From NCBI GenBank assembly GCA_043774925.1, contig JAYVSZ010000058.1, positions 1 through 64,000 of the forward strand: 64,000 nucleotides of DNA. Reading direction: 5' to 3'. Made by a program: the position numbers and the translations under genes. This document shows, in pieces, positions 16,985 through 25,494 of this stretch. The notes beneath the pieces are model-generated. The model made no database searches. It saw only the letters and a list, made by a program, of their open reading frames with translations, and had not been told where the DNA came from. Numbering within the stretch: position 1 is the first letter of the stretch; the number at the start of each line of letters is the position of its first letter. The DNA comes from JAYVSZ01 sp043774925 (GTDB lineage: Bacteria > Pseudomonadota > Gammaproteobacteria > Burkholderiales > Methylophilaceae).

Positions 16985-18172
16985 CTAAGCAACTTTTAAA
17001 CGATAAAGCGAAGTGACTTCTTGGCTGCGAAACCTATGTAGCGGGTCGCTGGCATCTTGCGATTTAGCATGGTGTGGCTTTGTGTCTATTTTCTCGACCA
17101 CCTCCAACCCCGCCGCCGCAATCCATGCGTTCAACTCGTCGCTCGTGCGCAAACCCAAATGTTCGGCTAAATCGGACATAATCAGCCAGCCTTCACCTTT
17201 TATCGCCAAATGCGTTTTTAAGCCATTTAGAAAGCCTTTCAACATTTCACTTTCAGGGTCGTAAATCGCATGTTCAATTGGTGAATTGGCTTTGGCAGGC
17301 AACCATGGCGGATTGCAGACGATTAAATCGGCAAGACCAGCATCGTCATTTGGATATAAATTGGCGTTGACCACTTTAACTTGTGATGTAAAACCTAATT
17401 TGCTGATATTTTCATTTGCACACGCGATTGCGCGCGGCATACTTTCTGTAGCGATGATTTTTTTTACGCCGCGCTTAGCAAGCACAGCTGCTAACACGCC
17501 TGTGCCCGTGCCAATATCAAAGGCAACGCTCACATTGTTTAGCGGCGCATTGTTTACAAGCGCAATATATTCGCCGCGCACGGGCGAATAAACGCCGTAG
17601 CTTGGGTAAATGATTGCGTCAAGCTCTGCAATCTCCACGCCTTTTTTATGCCATTCGTATGCGCCAATCACGCCGAGCAGTTCGCGCAGCGAAACCACGA
17701 TTTTGTCTTTGCTTTGAGATTTTCCGTAAGCATGTTCACAGGCCGCTTGCACATCTGGCGCGCGGTCGTAAGGCATTTTGTACTCGCTAGAAAGCTCGAC
17801 CAGCAACATGCCCAACGTACGCGCCCGCTCGATTTGGCTTTTGCGGTATAAATGAAACTGCTCTTTGGGCTCTGGCGCTGCTTCGCGCGCCTCTTTTGCG
17901 GCCTTATTCACCGCTTTGGGCTTGGTGGTGCGATTATCTATGCGCCGCGAAATGGCCTGCGATAAATGTTTTGCATTTTGAAAATCACCGCGCCACAGCA
18001 TGGCCGTGCCTTCGCATGCCAGTTTGTATGCCGCATCCGCCTTTAAAGTATCGTTAATCGGCGTGATTTTTTTCGGCACAGGATTACCCGCAACCGATTG
18101 CCAGCGCGCGCTTTGCGGTTTGCCTTTTTCTTGCCAGCTCACTAATTTTTCTGTTGCAGATGTTTCAGTCAA
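16985..18172 (-). CDS. class I SAM-dependent methyltransferase (NPPW motif)
   Basis: A 395-residue protein. The C-terminal half is a Rossmann-fold methyltransferase: SAM motif AFDIGTGTGVLAAVLAKRG near residue 220 and the DLIVCNPPWLPAK catalytic motif near 285, which is typical of enzymes that methylate an amino group of a nucleobase or of glutamine. The N-terminal 200 residues are helical and charged, and I cannot assign them. RNA bases (as in RlmG/RsmC) or proteins are possible substrates. The target is unknown. Confidence 0.8.
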   Translation of the reverse strand: MTETSATEKLVSWQEKGKPQSARWQSVAGNPVPKKITPINDTLKADAAYKLACEGTAMLWRGDFQNAKHLSQAISRRIDNRTTKPKAVNKAAKEAREAAPEPKEQFHLYRKSQIERARTLGMLLVELSSEYKMPYDRAPDVQAACEHAYGKSQSKDKIVVSLRELLGVIGAYEWHKKGVEIAELDAIIYPSYGVYSPVRGEYIALVNNAPLNNVSVAFDIGTGTGVLAAVLAKRGVKKIIATESMPRAIACANENISKLGFTSQVKVVNANLYPNDDAGLADLIVCNPPWLPAKANSPIEHAIYDPESEMLKGFLNGLKTHLAIKGEGWLIMSDLAEHLGLRTSDELNAWIAAAGLEVVEKIDTKPHHAKSQDASDPLHRFRSQEVTSLYRLKVA

Positions 18173-18197
18173 TACAAATCCTTAAAAAGTGAATAAA

Positions 18198-18259
18198 CTG
18201 TCATGCTGAACTTGATTCAGCATCTAAGACTTGATTGCGGGTCAAACCCGCAATGACAG
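18198..18259. repeat. dispersed repeat, TGTCAT...ATTGCGGGT.ACCCGCAATGACA family
   Basis: Begins CTGTCATGCTGAACTTGATT and ends GATTGCGGGTCAAACC then CGCAATGACAG; the right half is itself a hairpin (ATTGCGGGT/ACCCGCAAT). A related copy is at 37094-37161. It lies between yhhQ and the upstream methyltransferase gene. Confidence 0.75.
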
Positions 18260-18265
18260 AAAGTG

Positions 18266-18958
18266 TTAAATTTTAAATGGGTTAAAGTCGGTATTTTTAT
18301 CGTAATAATCTTCATTTTCGGCACGTTTTAAAAACGCGACAACTTTGTATACGATTGGCGTAAATGCAACTTCCACCAAAATTTTAGCCACAATTTGCGC
18401 ACCAATGATTAGCGGGATTTTATCATTTGGAATAATGCCAGAGTTCCAAAATGCCAGCGGCACAAAAATACTGGTATCAACCACCTCGCCAAACACGGTG
18501 CTGGTGATGGTGCGTTGCCATAAGTGCTTGCCAGCACTCACTATTTTCATTTTTGCCATGATAAAACTATTGACAAACTCGCCCACCGCAAACGCGATTA
18601 AGCCCGCTAAACTAATGCGCCAAGTGCTGCCAAAAGCCACTTCATATTCGGCTTGATTGTGCCAAAAAGGTGCGGGCGGCAGCGCAACTATCATCCATGC
18701 CATTAAACTGGCAAACGCCAAACCTGCAAAACCAGCCCAAATGACGCGTCTACTGGCGGCGTAGCCATAAACTTCGGTTAAAATATCACCAAAAATAAAC
18801 GAGATCGGAAAGAACAAAACGCCTGCGCCAAACGTGAGTGTGCCAAAAATAGGCGCGTTAATTTGCGTAACTTTGGCAGGGCCAATTAAATTGCTGCACA
18901 CCAGCACGCACACAAAGGCAGCCATAATTAAATCGTAATATTTATAGTTTTGGCGCAT
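18266..18958 (-). CDS. yhhQ: queuosine precursor transporter (YhhQ/DUF165 family)
   Basis: A 230-residue inner-membrane protein with about six membrane segments, expected to import 7-cyano- or 7-aminomethyl-7-deazaguanine for queuosine tRNA modification. The family pattern is clear: ILTEVYGYAASRRVIWAGF, GEFVNSFIMAKMKI and TSTVFGEVVDTSIF carry the conserved polar residues inside membrane segments. It lies five bases downstream of a peptide-type ABC permease but has no functional link to it that I can see. Confidence 0.9.
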   Translation of the reverse strand: MRQNYKYYDLIMAAFVCVLVCSNLIGPAKVTQINAPIFGTLTFGAGVLFFPISFIFGDILTEVYGYAASRRVIWAGFAGLAFASLMAWMIVALPPAPFWHNQAEYEVAFGSTWRISLAGLIAFAVGEFVNSFIMAKMKIVSAGKHLWQRTITSTVFGEVVDTSIFVPLAFWNSGIIPNDKIPLIIGAQIVAKILVEVAFTPIVYKVVAFLKRAENEDYYDKNTDFNPFKI

Positions 18959-18963
18959 AGCGT

Positions 18964-19755
18964 TTATTCTACGCGAACATCTAATTTGTCACGCAAATAA
19001 TCGCCGCCTAAATTAATGGCTAAAATCAAGCTCATTAAACTTAAACCCACCACCAATACATAATGTGGCGCGACCAGCATATAACGCACGCCATCGCGCA
19101 ACATGGCGCCCCAGCTCGCGTTTGGCGCTTGTATGCCTAGGCCAAGAAACGAAAGTGAGGCTTCAGCAATCATCACGCTGGCCAAGCTGTAAGTGGCTTC
19201 TACCATTAAAATTGAGGCTAAAAGTGGCAAAATATGTTTTAACAAAATACGTGGCACAGTTGCGCCCAATGACTCGGCCGCGATAACATGTTGTCGATGC
19301 CGTAAACTTAATACTTGTCCACGCGTTAGCCGCGCGTAACTCACCCAGCCTGTGATGCACAAAGCCATGATTAAGTTGCCAAGCCCTGCACCTAAAACTG
19401 CTGCAAAAGCAATGGCCAACAAAATACCTGGAAAAGCCAAGAAAATATCGGCGATTTGCATTAAAATGCGGTCGATTTTTCCGCCATAAAAACCTGCCAG
19501 TAAGCCAATAAATACGCCAATCAGCATGGTAATGATTGTGACCAAAATCGCCACCGTAAACGAAACTTCTACACCGCGTAAGATGCGCGCTAAAATGCTA
19601 CGACCGAGGTCATCTGTACCCAACCAGTGTTGTGCGTTTGGCAATGCCAATATGGCGTTCAAATCCAGCGTGTTGCCGTGCATACCAAGCGCGCGGCCAA
19701 GCAACACAGCGCACAGCCAAAACACCAAAATAGCGGTCGGTAGGCGCTTAATCAT
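18964..19755 (-). CDS. peptide-type ABC transporter permease (DppC/OppC-like)
   Basis: A 263-residue inner-membrane permease, with five or six spans and the inner-membrane ABC motif in ESLGATVPRILLKHILP near residues 159-175. The N-terminus lacks the extra periplasmic segment of longer OppC proteins. It overlaps the DppB-like permease gene by four bases and would form a heterodimer with it. No ATP-binding subunit is encoded in the window, so a shared or distant ATPase is needed. Confidence 0.9.
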   Translation of the reverse strand: MIKRLPTAILVFWLCAVLLGRALGMHGNTLDLNAILALPNAQHWLGTDDLGRSILARILRGVEVSFTVAILVTIITMLIGVFIGLLAGFYGGKIDRILMQIADIFLAFPGILLAIAFAAVLGAGLGNLIMALCITGWVSYARLTRGQVLSLRHRQHVIAAESLGATVPRILLKHILPLLASILMVEATYSLASVMIAEASLSFLGLGIQAPNASWGAMLRDGVRYMLVAPHYVLVVGLSLMSLILAINLGGDYLRDKLDVRVE

Positions 19756-20663
19756 GCGCTATGCCTCACGCGCGGGTCGGCGAGCTTGTAAATCACATCT
19801 GTTACCGCATTTACCAACACATAGCTTAACGCGACCACTAGCACACAGGCCTGTGTGACTGGATAATCGCGCTTTTCGATACTTTCTACCAACAAGCGAC
19901 CGATGCCATCCCAGCTAAAAATCGTCTCAGTAATCACCGTGCCAGCAAGCAAACTGCCCATTTGCAGGCCAACAATGGTAATAATTGGCAATAGTGCAGC
20001 ACGCAAAGCATGTTTAAGAATCACGGTTTTTTCGCTTAAACCTTTTGCGCGGGCGGTGCGAATATAATCGTCATTCAGCACTTCCAATAAGCTTGTGCGT
20101 GTCATGCGCGTAAGAATTGCGCTTAGCCCAAAACCCAGTGTAAGCGCGGGCAAGACGATAGAAGTCGGCTCACCCATGCCACTTACCGGTAGCCAGCCAA
20201 GCCAAACCGCAAACAGTAGCATCAGCATTGGTCCCAGCCAAAACGCGGGCATGGCCGAAAAGCGCACCGAAACAATCGTCACGACAAAATCCTGCCAATG
20301 CCCCGCTTTTAGCGCCGCGTATATACCAAGTGGAATACCAATGCTGATGCCAATCAACAAAGCGGCAATAGCAAGCTTGAGCGTCGCGGGATACTTCTCT
20401 TTCAGCAGCGCGATGATTGGTTTTTTGCTGTGAATAGACCGCCCTAAATCGCCATGCGCGAGCTTGTTTAAATAGCTGCCAAGCTGCGCAACAAGCGGCT
20501 GATTTAGCCCTAAATCTTCGCGCAAAGCCGCGCGGTCGGCCGTGCTGGCAGAATCGCCCAACATCACTTCCACTGGATCACCAGGGACTAGATGGATTAA
20601 TAAAAAGGTGAGTAGTAACACGCCAAAAATGACGGTGGCGAGGCTGATGAGCTTGCTAATCAT
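19752..20663 (-). CDS. peptide-type ABC transporter permease (DppB/OppB-like)
   Basis: A 303-residue inner-membrane permease. The start ...ATVIFGVLLLTFLLIHLVPGDPVEVMLG is the standard DppB/OppB N-terminus. The coupling loop with the EAA-like motif lies near DDYIRTARAKGLSEKTVILKHALR, about residues 195-218. It overlaps both neighbours by 4-8 bases, so the substrate-binding protein, L,D-transpeptidase and the two permeases form one coupled leftward operon. Confidence 0.92.
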   Translation of the reverse strand: MISKLISLATVIFGVLLLTFLLIHLVPGDPVEVMLGDSASTADRAALREDLGLNQPLVAQLGSYLNKLAHGDLGRSIHSKKPIIALLKEKYPATLKLAIAALLIGISIGIPLGIYAALKAGHWQDFVVTIVSVRFSAMPAFWLGPMLMLLFAVWLGWLPVSGMGEPTSIVLPALTLGFGLSAILTRMTRTSLLEVLNDDYIRTARAKGLSEKTVILKHALRAALLPIITIVGLQMGSLLAGTVITETIFSWDGIGRLLVESIEKRDYPVTQACVLVVALSYVLVNAVTDVIYKLADPRVRHSA

Positions 20664-21138
20664 TATGAATAAAAACGCGCGTGCCGACCAGCACTAAATC
20701 AAACAGCGCTATCACATCGGCATTACGCATACGCACACAGCCATGCGAGCCAATTTTGCTCATATCGGTGGAATCGGGCGTACCGTGGATGTAGATGTAA
20801 CGTTGCATGGTATCCACATTACCAAGCCTATTTTTGCCGATTTCTTGGCCAGAAAGCCACAAAATACGCGTTAAAATCCAATCACGGTCATGGTTTAATT
20901 GCATGAGTTCTGGCGTGCAAATTTCGTCGGTAGCGCGGCGCCCAACAAACACGGTGTTCGCAGGCGCGCCATCACCTATTTTAGCGCGGATGATATGCTG
21001 CCCCAAAGGCGTGCAGCCGCTATTTTTCTCGCAACCCACCCCATTAGCCGCAGTAGAAACCGCATATTGCGCCAACAACTCACTATCGTCATTTAAAACG
21101 GTGAGGGTTTGCTGCTGAATGGAAATTTCAATGCGCAT
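20656..21138 (-). CDS. YkuD-fold L,D-transpeptidase/L,D-carboxypeptidase, no signal peptide
   Basis: A 160-residue protein with the complete YkuD active site: HGTP at residues 118-121 and SHGCVRMR at 131-138, with catalytic Cys 134. Classical L,D-transpeptidases are exported, but this one starts directly with a beta strand (MRIEISIQQQTLTVL) and has no signal or membrane segment, suggesting a cytoplasmic enzyme. Cytoplasmic YkuD proteins such as ElsL of Acinetobacter act as L,D-carboxypeptidases in murein recycling (recalled knowledge). Its place inside a peptide ABC operon fits trimming of imported murein tetrapeptides, which is an inference. Confidence 0.85.
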   Translation of the reverse strand: MRIEISIQQQTLTVLNDDSELLAQYAVSTAANGVGCEKNSGCTPLGQHIIRAKIGDGAPANTVFVGRRATDEICTPELMQLNHDRDWILTRILWLSGQEIGKNRLGNVDTMQRYIYIHGTPDSTDMSKIGSHGCVRMRNADVIALFDLVLVGTRVFIHND

Positions 21139-21143
21139 GATGA

Positions 21144-22577
21144 TTATTGTAGCCGATTCACGACTGCTAAATCATCCCAGTTGCCATCAGGTTTTGCTGA
21201 ATAATTTTGTATACCCTTGCGCCTCGCCGCAAATTGCCCTTCGTACCACAGCGGAATATAAGGCAGCTGCGCGTGAATGCGCGCGGTCACCGCTGGCCAA
21301 TCCTCGTCTTGCAGTAATTTATCGAGTTCAGCATCTGCATATCTGCCACGGTTAAAGCCGTTCGGCGGCGTGTTGGCGCTACCAAACGCTTTGGCGTAAA
21401 TCTCGGGTGTTTTAATGCCGACCCAAGTCAGGCCGAACAGTTGAAAATTGCCTTGCTTTACATCCTCGAAAAAAGTACCCCAATCGAGACTGCGAATTTC
21501 GAGCGCAATGCCGGCAGGCGCCATTTGTGCTTGCAAAATAGTGGCAAAGCGCACGCGCTGGGCATCGGTGCTGGTTTTATACACAAGTTTGAGTGGTAGC
21601 TTTACGCCTGCCTCAATCAGCAATTTTTTGGAAAGCGCAGGGTTATAATCATAGGAAAGTAAATTTTTATTTCCAGCGTAATGCTCTGGCGGCAATATGG
21701 CGGCCGCGATGCGAGAGTTTTGCACCATCACTTTATCGATAATCGCTTGTCTATCAATGCTGTGCGCGATGGCTTGACGCACTTTGAGATTGCTTAAAAT
21801 CGGGTCTTGCATGTTCAAACCAAGGTAAGAAAAGTTAGCGCCTACACTCGTGTTGACGCTTATTTCTGGCTTGTCTTGCAAGTATTTCACCAATTCTGGC
21901 GGTAAATCACCTTGCAACAAGTCCGCCTCGCCGCGCAGCAATTTAAGCACGCGGACTGTTGGGTCTTTTACTTCTTGCAGGGTAATTTTTTGCCCGTCTT
22001 TCACGCGCTGCAATACCAATTTATTCTGCCAACTGACGAATTTTAACGCGCCGTTGCCAACGGGATTGTGCGAAAAATCTTGACCTTGCTCGATTAAGTT
22101 TTTCGGCAAGATGCCAATAATCAACTTGGCCGCAAAGCGCGCGTCTGCTTGCTTTAAAGTAAAAACAACCGTGTCATTATCCAGCGCTTTAACTTGCGCA
22201 ATATTGACAAATTCTGCCGCATGTGGCGAATCTTTGAGTTGCCGCAATGAATCATAAGTCGCAACCACGTCCTCGGCATTCAAAGGCGCGCCATTATGAA
22301 AAGGTGTGCGCGGTTTTTTAAGCACAATGCGATATTCAAGCGCATAAGCCTCTGCCCTGAGCACAAGCACTGGTGCGGGTCTTGAGGCAGCATCAAAGTC
22401 AACTAATGGCTGATAAATAAGTCGATTGACACGCTCTGAAGCCGCATCTGTCGCATATCTTGGGTCGAGATTAAGTGGCGCTTGCGCAATAGCAAAATTG
22501 ATTTCCTGCTGGCTCGCACCATGCCCACAAGCCGCGCATAGCACACACAACATCAGCCATATCAAAGTTTTCGCCAT
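21144..22577 (-). CDS. peptide-type ABC transporter substrate-binding lipoprotein
   Basis: A family-5 extracellular solute-binding protein of about 477 residues. A hydrophobic signal ends at a lipobox, LCAAC (GHGAS follows). The family signature region is ATDAASERVNRLIYQPLVDFD, and GLTWVGIKTPEIYAKAF and NGFNRGRYADAELDKLL occur near the C-terminus. In-frame ATGs at 22577, 22586 and 22598 all lie before the signal, without a clear ribosome-binding site, so the start is uncertain by up to seven residues. It is the first gene of the operon with the YkuD enzyme and two permeases. Murein peptides are a plausible ligand (inference). Confidence 0.9.
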   Translation of the reverse strand: MAKTLIWLMLCVLCAACGHGASQQEINFAIAQAPLNLDPRYATDAASERVNRLIYQPLVDFDAASRPAPVLVLRAEAYALEYRIVLKKPRTPFHNGAPLNAEDVVATYDSLRQLKDSPHAAEFVNIAQVKALDNDTVVFTLKQADARFAAKLIIGILPKNLIEQGQDFSHNPVGNGALKFVSWQNKLVLQRVKDGQKITLQEVKDPTVRVLKLLRGEADLLQGDLPPELVKYLQDKPEISVNTSVGANFSYLGLNMQDPILSNLKVRQAIAHSIDRQAIIDKVMVQNSRIAAAILPPEHYAGNKNLLSYDYNPALSKKLLIEAGVKLPLKLVYKTSTDAQRVRFATILQAQMAPAGIALEIRSLDWGTFFEDVKQGNFQLFGLTWVGIKTPEIYAKAFGSANTPPNGFNRGRYADAELDKLLQDEDWPAVTARIHAQLPYIPLWYEGQFAARRKGIQNYSAKPDGNWDDLAVVNRLQ

Positions 22578-22617
22578 CGTGTACATTTTACACATCATTG
22601 CAGTTGCCGCTGGATAA

Positions 22618-22636
22618 GATTATGATTCTCATTACA
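22618..22636. promoter_or_regulatory. possible Fur box between the ABC operon and DoxX
   Basis: GATTATGATTCTCATTACA matches the 19-bp Fur consensus (GATAATGATAATCATTATC) at about 14 positions. It lies in the divergent gap between the substrate-binding protein and doxX genes. A second, better match is at 52667-52685. Confidence 0.45.
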
Positions 22637-22657
22637 TAAATTAAAAGGGAGCGCAAC

Positions 22658-23062
22658 ATGACCGGATTTATTCAACTTGCTGGCAGATGCATGCTTGCGC
22701 TGATTTTCATTTTGGCGGGCGTTGGCAAAATTCAAGACCCCGCTGGCACAGCGGGTTACATGCAATCGGTAGGCTTGCCAGGTATTTTATTATGGCCAAC
22801 CATCGCGCTGGAAGTGCTGGGCGGATTGGCGCTTGCTGTAGGTTATAAAACAGAAATCGCAGCGCTGGCTTTGGCGATTTTCAGCGTGGCAGCTGCATTT
22901 ATTTTCCACAAGAATTTTGGCGACCAAATGCAAATGATCATGTTTCTGAAAAATATCGCCATGGCAGGCGGCTTGCTATTGCTGGCCGTGGGTGGCGTGA
23001 CGGCTTATAGTCTGGACGCTAAGAAGAAAAATGCAAATTTTTTTGGCACGCGCCATGACTAA
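22658..23062 (+). CDS. DoxX family membrane protein
   Basis: A 134-residue inner-membrane protein with four hydrophobic segments and the DoxX-type opening LAGRCMLALIFILAGVGKIQDP. Family members (DoxX/YphA) are linked to redox and thiol stress, but the biochemical role is unsettled. A GGGAG ribosome-binding site precedes the ATG, and a Fur-like site lies about 25 bases further upstream. Its last four bases overlap the convergent rlmD gene. Confidence 0.88.
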   Translation: MTGFIQLAGRCMLALIFILAGVGKIQDPAGTAGYMQSVGLPGILLWPTIALEVLGGLALAVGYKTEIAALALAIFSVAAAFIFHKNFGDQMQMIMFLKNIAMAGGLLLLAVGGVTAYSLDAKKKNANFFGTRHD

Positions 23063-24414
23063 TTCTTTGTAAATAAAGCGATAGATTCCACATGCGTGGT
23101 ATGCGGGAACATATTAATCACGCCAGCCGCACTTAGTGTGTAGCCTTTTTCATTCACTAAAATATCCGCGTCACGCGCCAGCGTAGCGGGGTTACAAGAA
23201 ACGTAAACGATTTTTTGCGGCGCGTTTTCTTCATTAATGGATTTCACCAGCTCGAATGCGCCATCGCGCGGCGGATCAATTAACCACTTATCAAAATGTC
23301 CTAAATTGGTCAGCACTTCTGGTGTCATTTTAAATAAATCAGCAACATCAAATTGCGTGTTTTGGTTTAAGTTGTTCAATGTCGCGCTTTCAACCGCGCG
23401 TGCCACCAAATTCTGCAAACCCTCCAAACCCAATACAGATGCGCCACTGCGAGCAATTGGCAAGGTAAAATTGCCAATGCCACAGAAAAAATCAGCAATG
23501 CGCTCGTTGGTGCTTGGCGCTAACAATTGCATAGCGCGGCGCACCATCACTTGGTTGATTTGCGGGTTTACTTGCGTAAATTCGTTGGGTTTGAACGGAT
23601 AAGTGAGGCCAAATTCTGGCAACGAGTATTGTAAATTCGCACTTACGGGATAAAACGGTTTCACCGTTTCAGGGCCTTTAGTTTGCGTCCAAATATGCAC
23701 GTTATGTTCGTCAGCGAATGCTCTGAGAAGCGCTTCATCATTGGCTTGTAGGGCATCCATAATACGGAAAATAAGCACGATATTCTCATGTTCGCCGACA
23801 GCTAATTCTAGTTGCGGAATTTTATCGCGCAAGCTTAACTGCAAAATCATGTCTTGCAGCGGCGCGATTAATGCAGAAACCTGCGGTGTCAGCACTTCGC
23901 AGCTATTCATATCTGCCACGTAACGCGTGCCTTTTTCGTTAAAGCCCACCAGCACGCGCTCTTTTTTCGTCACATATTTCACGCTTAAACGCGCTTTGTG
24001 ACGGTAACCCCAAGCAGGGCCATACAGCGGTGTCAGCATGTTTTGCGGCGTTACTTTGCCAATGTGTTTTAAATCATTTTCCAGCAATCTTTGCTTGGCA
24101 GCGACTTGGCCATAAAAATCCAAATGCTGTAGCTTGCATCCGCCACAAAGCCCATAGTGCGGGCATTTTGGCGTGACGCGCAAATTGGACTGTTTGAGAA
24201 TTTGCGCTACGTTTGCAAATGCGTAGGTGCTTTTATTGCGGGTGATTTGATAAGTCACTTTTTCGGTCGGCAACGCGCCATCAATAAAAATGGTTTTGCC
24301 GTCCAAATGCGCGACCCCGCGCCCCTCTTGGTCGAGCGACTCGATAAGGACTGGCGCTTGGATTTCTTTGGGAAGTTCTGCCAGCTCGGATTTGATACGA
24401 TTACGACGTGCCAC
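23059..24414 (-). CDS. rlmD: 23S rRNA (uracil-1939-C5)-methyltransferase
   Basis: A 451-residue iron-sulfur methyltransferase. An N-terminal TRAM domain (about residues 15-75) is followed by the cluster cysteines C84, C90 and C93 in CPHYGLCGGCK plus a later Cys in MNSCEVL. The C-terminal domain has the SAM site IADFFCGIGNFTLPIA, the IDPPRDG segment and the VSCNPATLARD catalytic Cys motif. The cluster cysteines favour RlmD over RlmC or TrmA. Confidence 0.94.
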   Translation of the reverse strand: MARRNRIKSELAELPKEIQAPVLIESLDQEGRGVAHLDGKTIFIDGALPTEKVTYQITRNKSTYAFANVAQILKQSNLRVTPKCPHYGLCGGCKLQHLDFYGQVAAKQRLLENDLKHIGKVTPQNMLTPLYGPAWGYRHKARLSVKYVTKKERVLVGFNEKGTRYVADMNSCEVLTPQVSALIAPLQDMILQLSLRDKIPQLELAVGEHENIVLIFRIMDALQANDEALLRAFADEHNVHIWTQTKGPETVKPFYPVSANLQYSLPEFGLTYPFKPNEFTQVNPQINQVMVRRAMQLLAPSTNERIADFFCGIGNFTLPIARSGASVLGLEGLQNLVARAVESATLNNLNQNTQFDVADLFKMTPEVLTNLGHFDKWLIDPPRDGAFELVKSINEENAPQKIVYVSCNPATLARDADILVNEKGYTLSAAGVINMFPHTTHVESIALFTKN

Positions 24415-24488
24415 GGGAATGCCTTAAAACTTGTAAAGGCGCTATTTTACTGGATGTAAGCCTGTTTGAATTGAGTATTTAAAAAACG

Positions 24489-24591
24489 ACTGGACTCTTC
24501 GCTACGCTCAGAATGACGGAATATTAATTAAGCCCTTCACTGTCATTCTGAGGCTACGTTTTATTTTAGCCGAAGAATCCAGTTTTGGCTT
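24489..24591. repeat. pair of dispersed repeats in opposite orientation
   Basis: GACTGGACTCTTCGCTACGC then TCAGAATGACGG, followed about 25 bases on by CTGTCATTCTGAGGCTACG ... GCCGAAGAATCCAGT. The two halves are roughly reverse complements and belong to the same family as 3405-3510 and 28733-28818. They fill the gap between rlmD and the exonuclease gene. Confidence 0.75.
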
Positions 24592-24598
24592 TTGCAAA

Positions 24599-25372
24599 CT
24601 ACCCCCATGCCCCAAGAAACTCTTGCCAATGTTTGCCTTGGTAGCCATTTAAAGTTTCGCGCACCAGCGCGATTTCGCGCGCATAAGCATCCGCGGTTAA
24701 ATGCCCGCGCATCAGCTGAAAGCGCAGAAAAACCAAGTGCGTATTCGCGACATCTGTTTCGCAATAATCACGAATTTCGGCAATTTTGCCATCTTTGTAC
24801 GCGTCCCACACTTTGCTACCATCCATGCCCAGCTTGCCAGGAAAGCCGCACAGCTTAGCAATCTCGTCCAGCGGCGCATTGGCGCGCGCGTTGTACATCG
24901 CCATCACATCCATCAAATCTAAGTGGCGCATGTGATAGCGGCTGATGTAATTATTCCACTTAAATTCTTTATCGTCCTCGCCCAAATCCCAATAGCGGCT
25001 AGCGTTTACGCCATTTATCAGGCCGCGATAATGCAGCACGGGCAAATCAAACCCGCCGCCGTTCCAGCTAATTATTTGCGGCGTATATTTTTCTATGCCA
25101 TCATAAAAGCGCTGAATAATTTCCGCCTCGGTCGAGTTTTCATCGCCCAAAGTCCACACTTTAAAGTTGTTACCTTCGCGCAGCGCGCAAGAGATTGCGC
25201 AGATTTTGTGTTGATGCAGCGGCAGAAAATCCGTGCCATTTTTTTGCCTGCGTTGGTGAAAAGCGATGTTGGCAATGTCCTCATCCGTTGCGCTGGCAGG
25301 CGCATCCAGCAAGGCGCGCAGGCCATCAGTATCGGGGATGGTTTCAATATCAAAAACGAGGGTGGGGGTCAT
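24599..25372 (-). CDS. predicted 3'-5' exonuclease, DnaQ-like (PolB exo-type)
   Basis: A 257-residue DEDD-superfamily exonuclease. VFDIETIPD (residues 5-13) supplies the first two acidic ligands, ISWNGGGFDLPVL (about 98-110) the third, and RDYCETDVANTHLVFLR (about 205-221) the Tyr/Asp of a DEDDy enzyme. The full set of catalytic residues is present, so it should be active on DNA or RNA. The family is known as the predicted PolB-like 3'-5' exonuclease. No polymerase domain is attached. Confidence 0.87.
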   Translation of the reverse strand: MTPTLVFDIETIPDTDGLRALLDAPASATDEDIANIAFHQRRQKNGTDFLPLHQHKICAISCALREGNNFKVWTLGDENSTEAEIIQRFYDGIEKYTPQIISWNGGGFDLPVLHYRGLINGVNASRYWDLGEDDKEFKWNNYISRYHMRHLDLMDVMAMYNARANAPLDEIAKLCGFPGKLGMDGSKVWDAYKDGKIAEIRDYCETDVANTHLVFLRFQLMRGHLTADAYAREIALVRETLNGYQGKHWQEFLGAWG

Positions 25373-25393
25373 TACGTTAGCTTAACACGAAGT

Positions 25394-25484
25394 TGTATGG
25401 CGGATGAGCGTAGCATTATCCGCCGTAGGTGATTTTTAGAAAGATTTCATGCTGCGGATAACGCTACGCTCATCCGCCCTACAC
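25394..25484. repeat. REP-like inverted repeat, GGCGGATGAGCGTAGCRTTATCCGCC
   Basis: Two inverted copies: GGCGGATGAGCGTAGCATTA then TCCGCC from about 25399, and GCGGATAACGCTACGCTCAT then CCGCC ending near 25479, about 30 bases apart. Each is also an internal hairpin. It lies between the exonuclease gene and the AT-rich orphan gene at 25495-26214. The form resembles REP/REPIN elements. Confidence 0.8.
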
Positions 25485-25494
25485 TGCTGACTAT

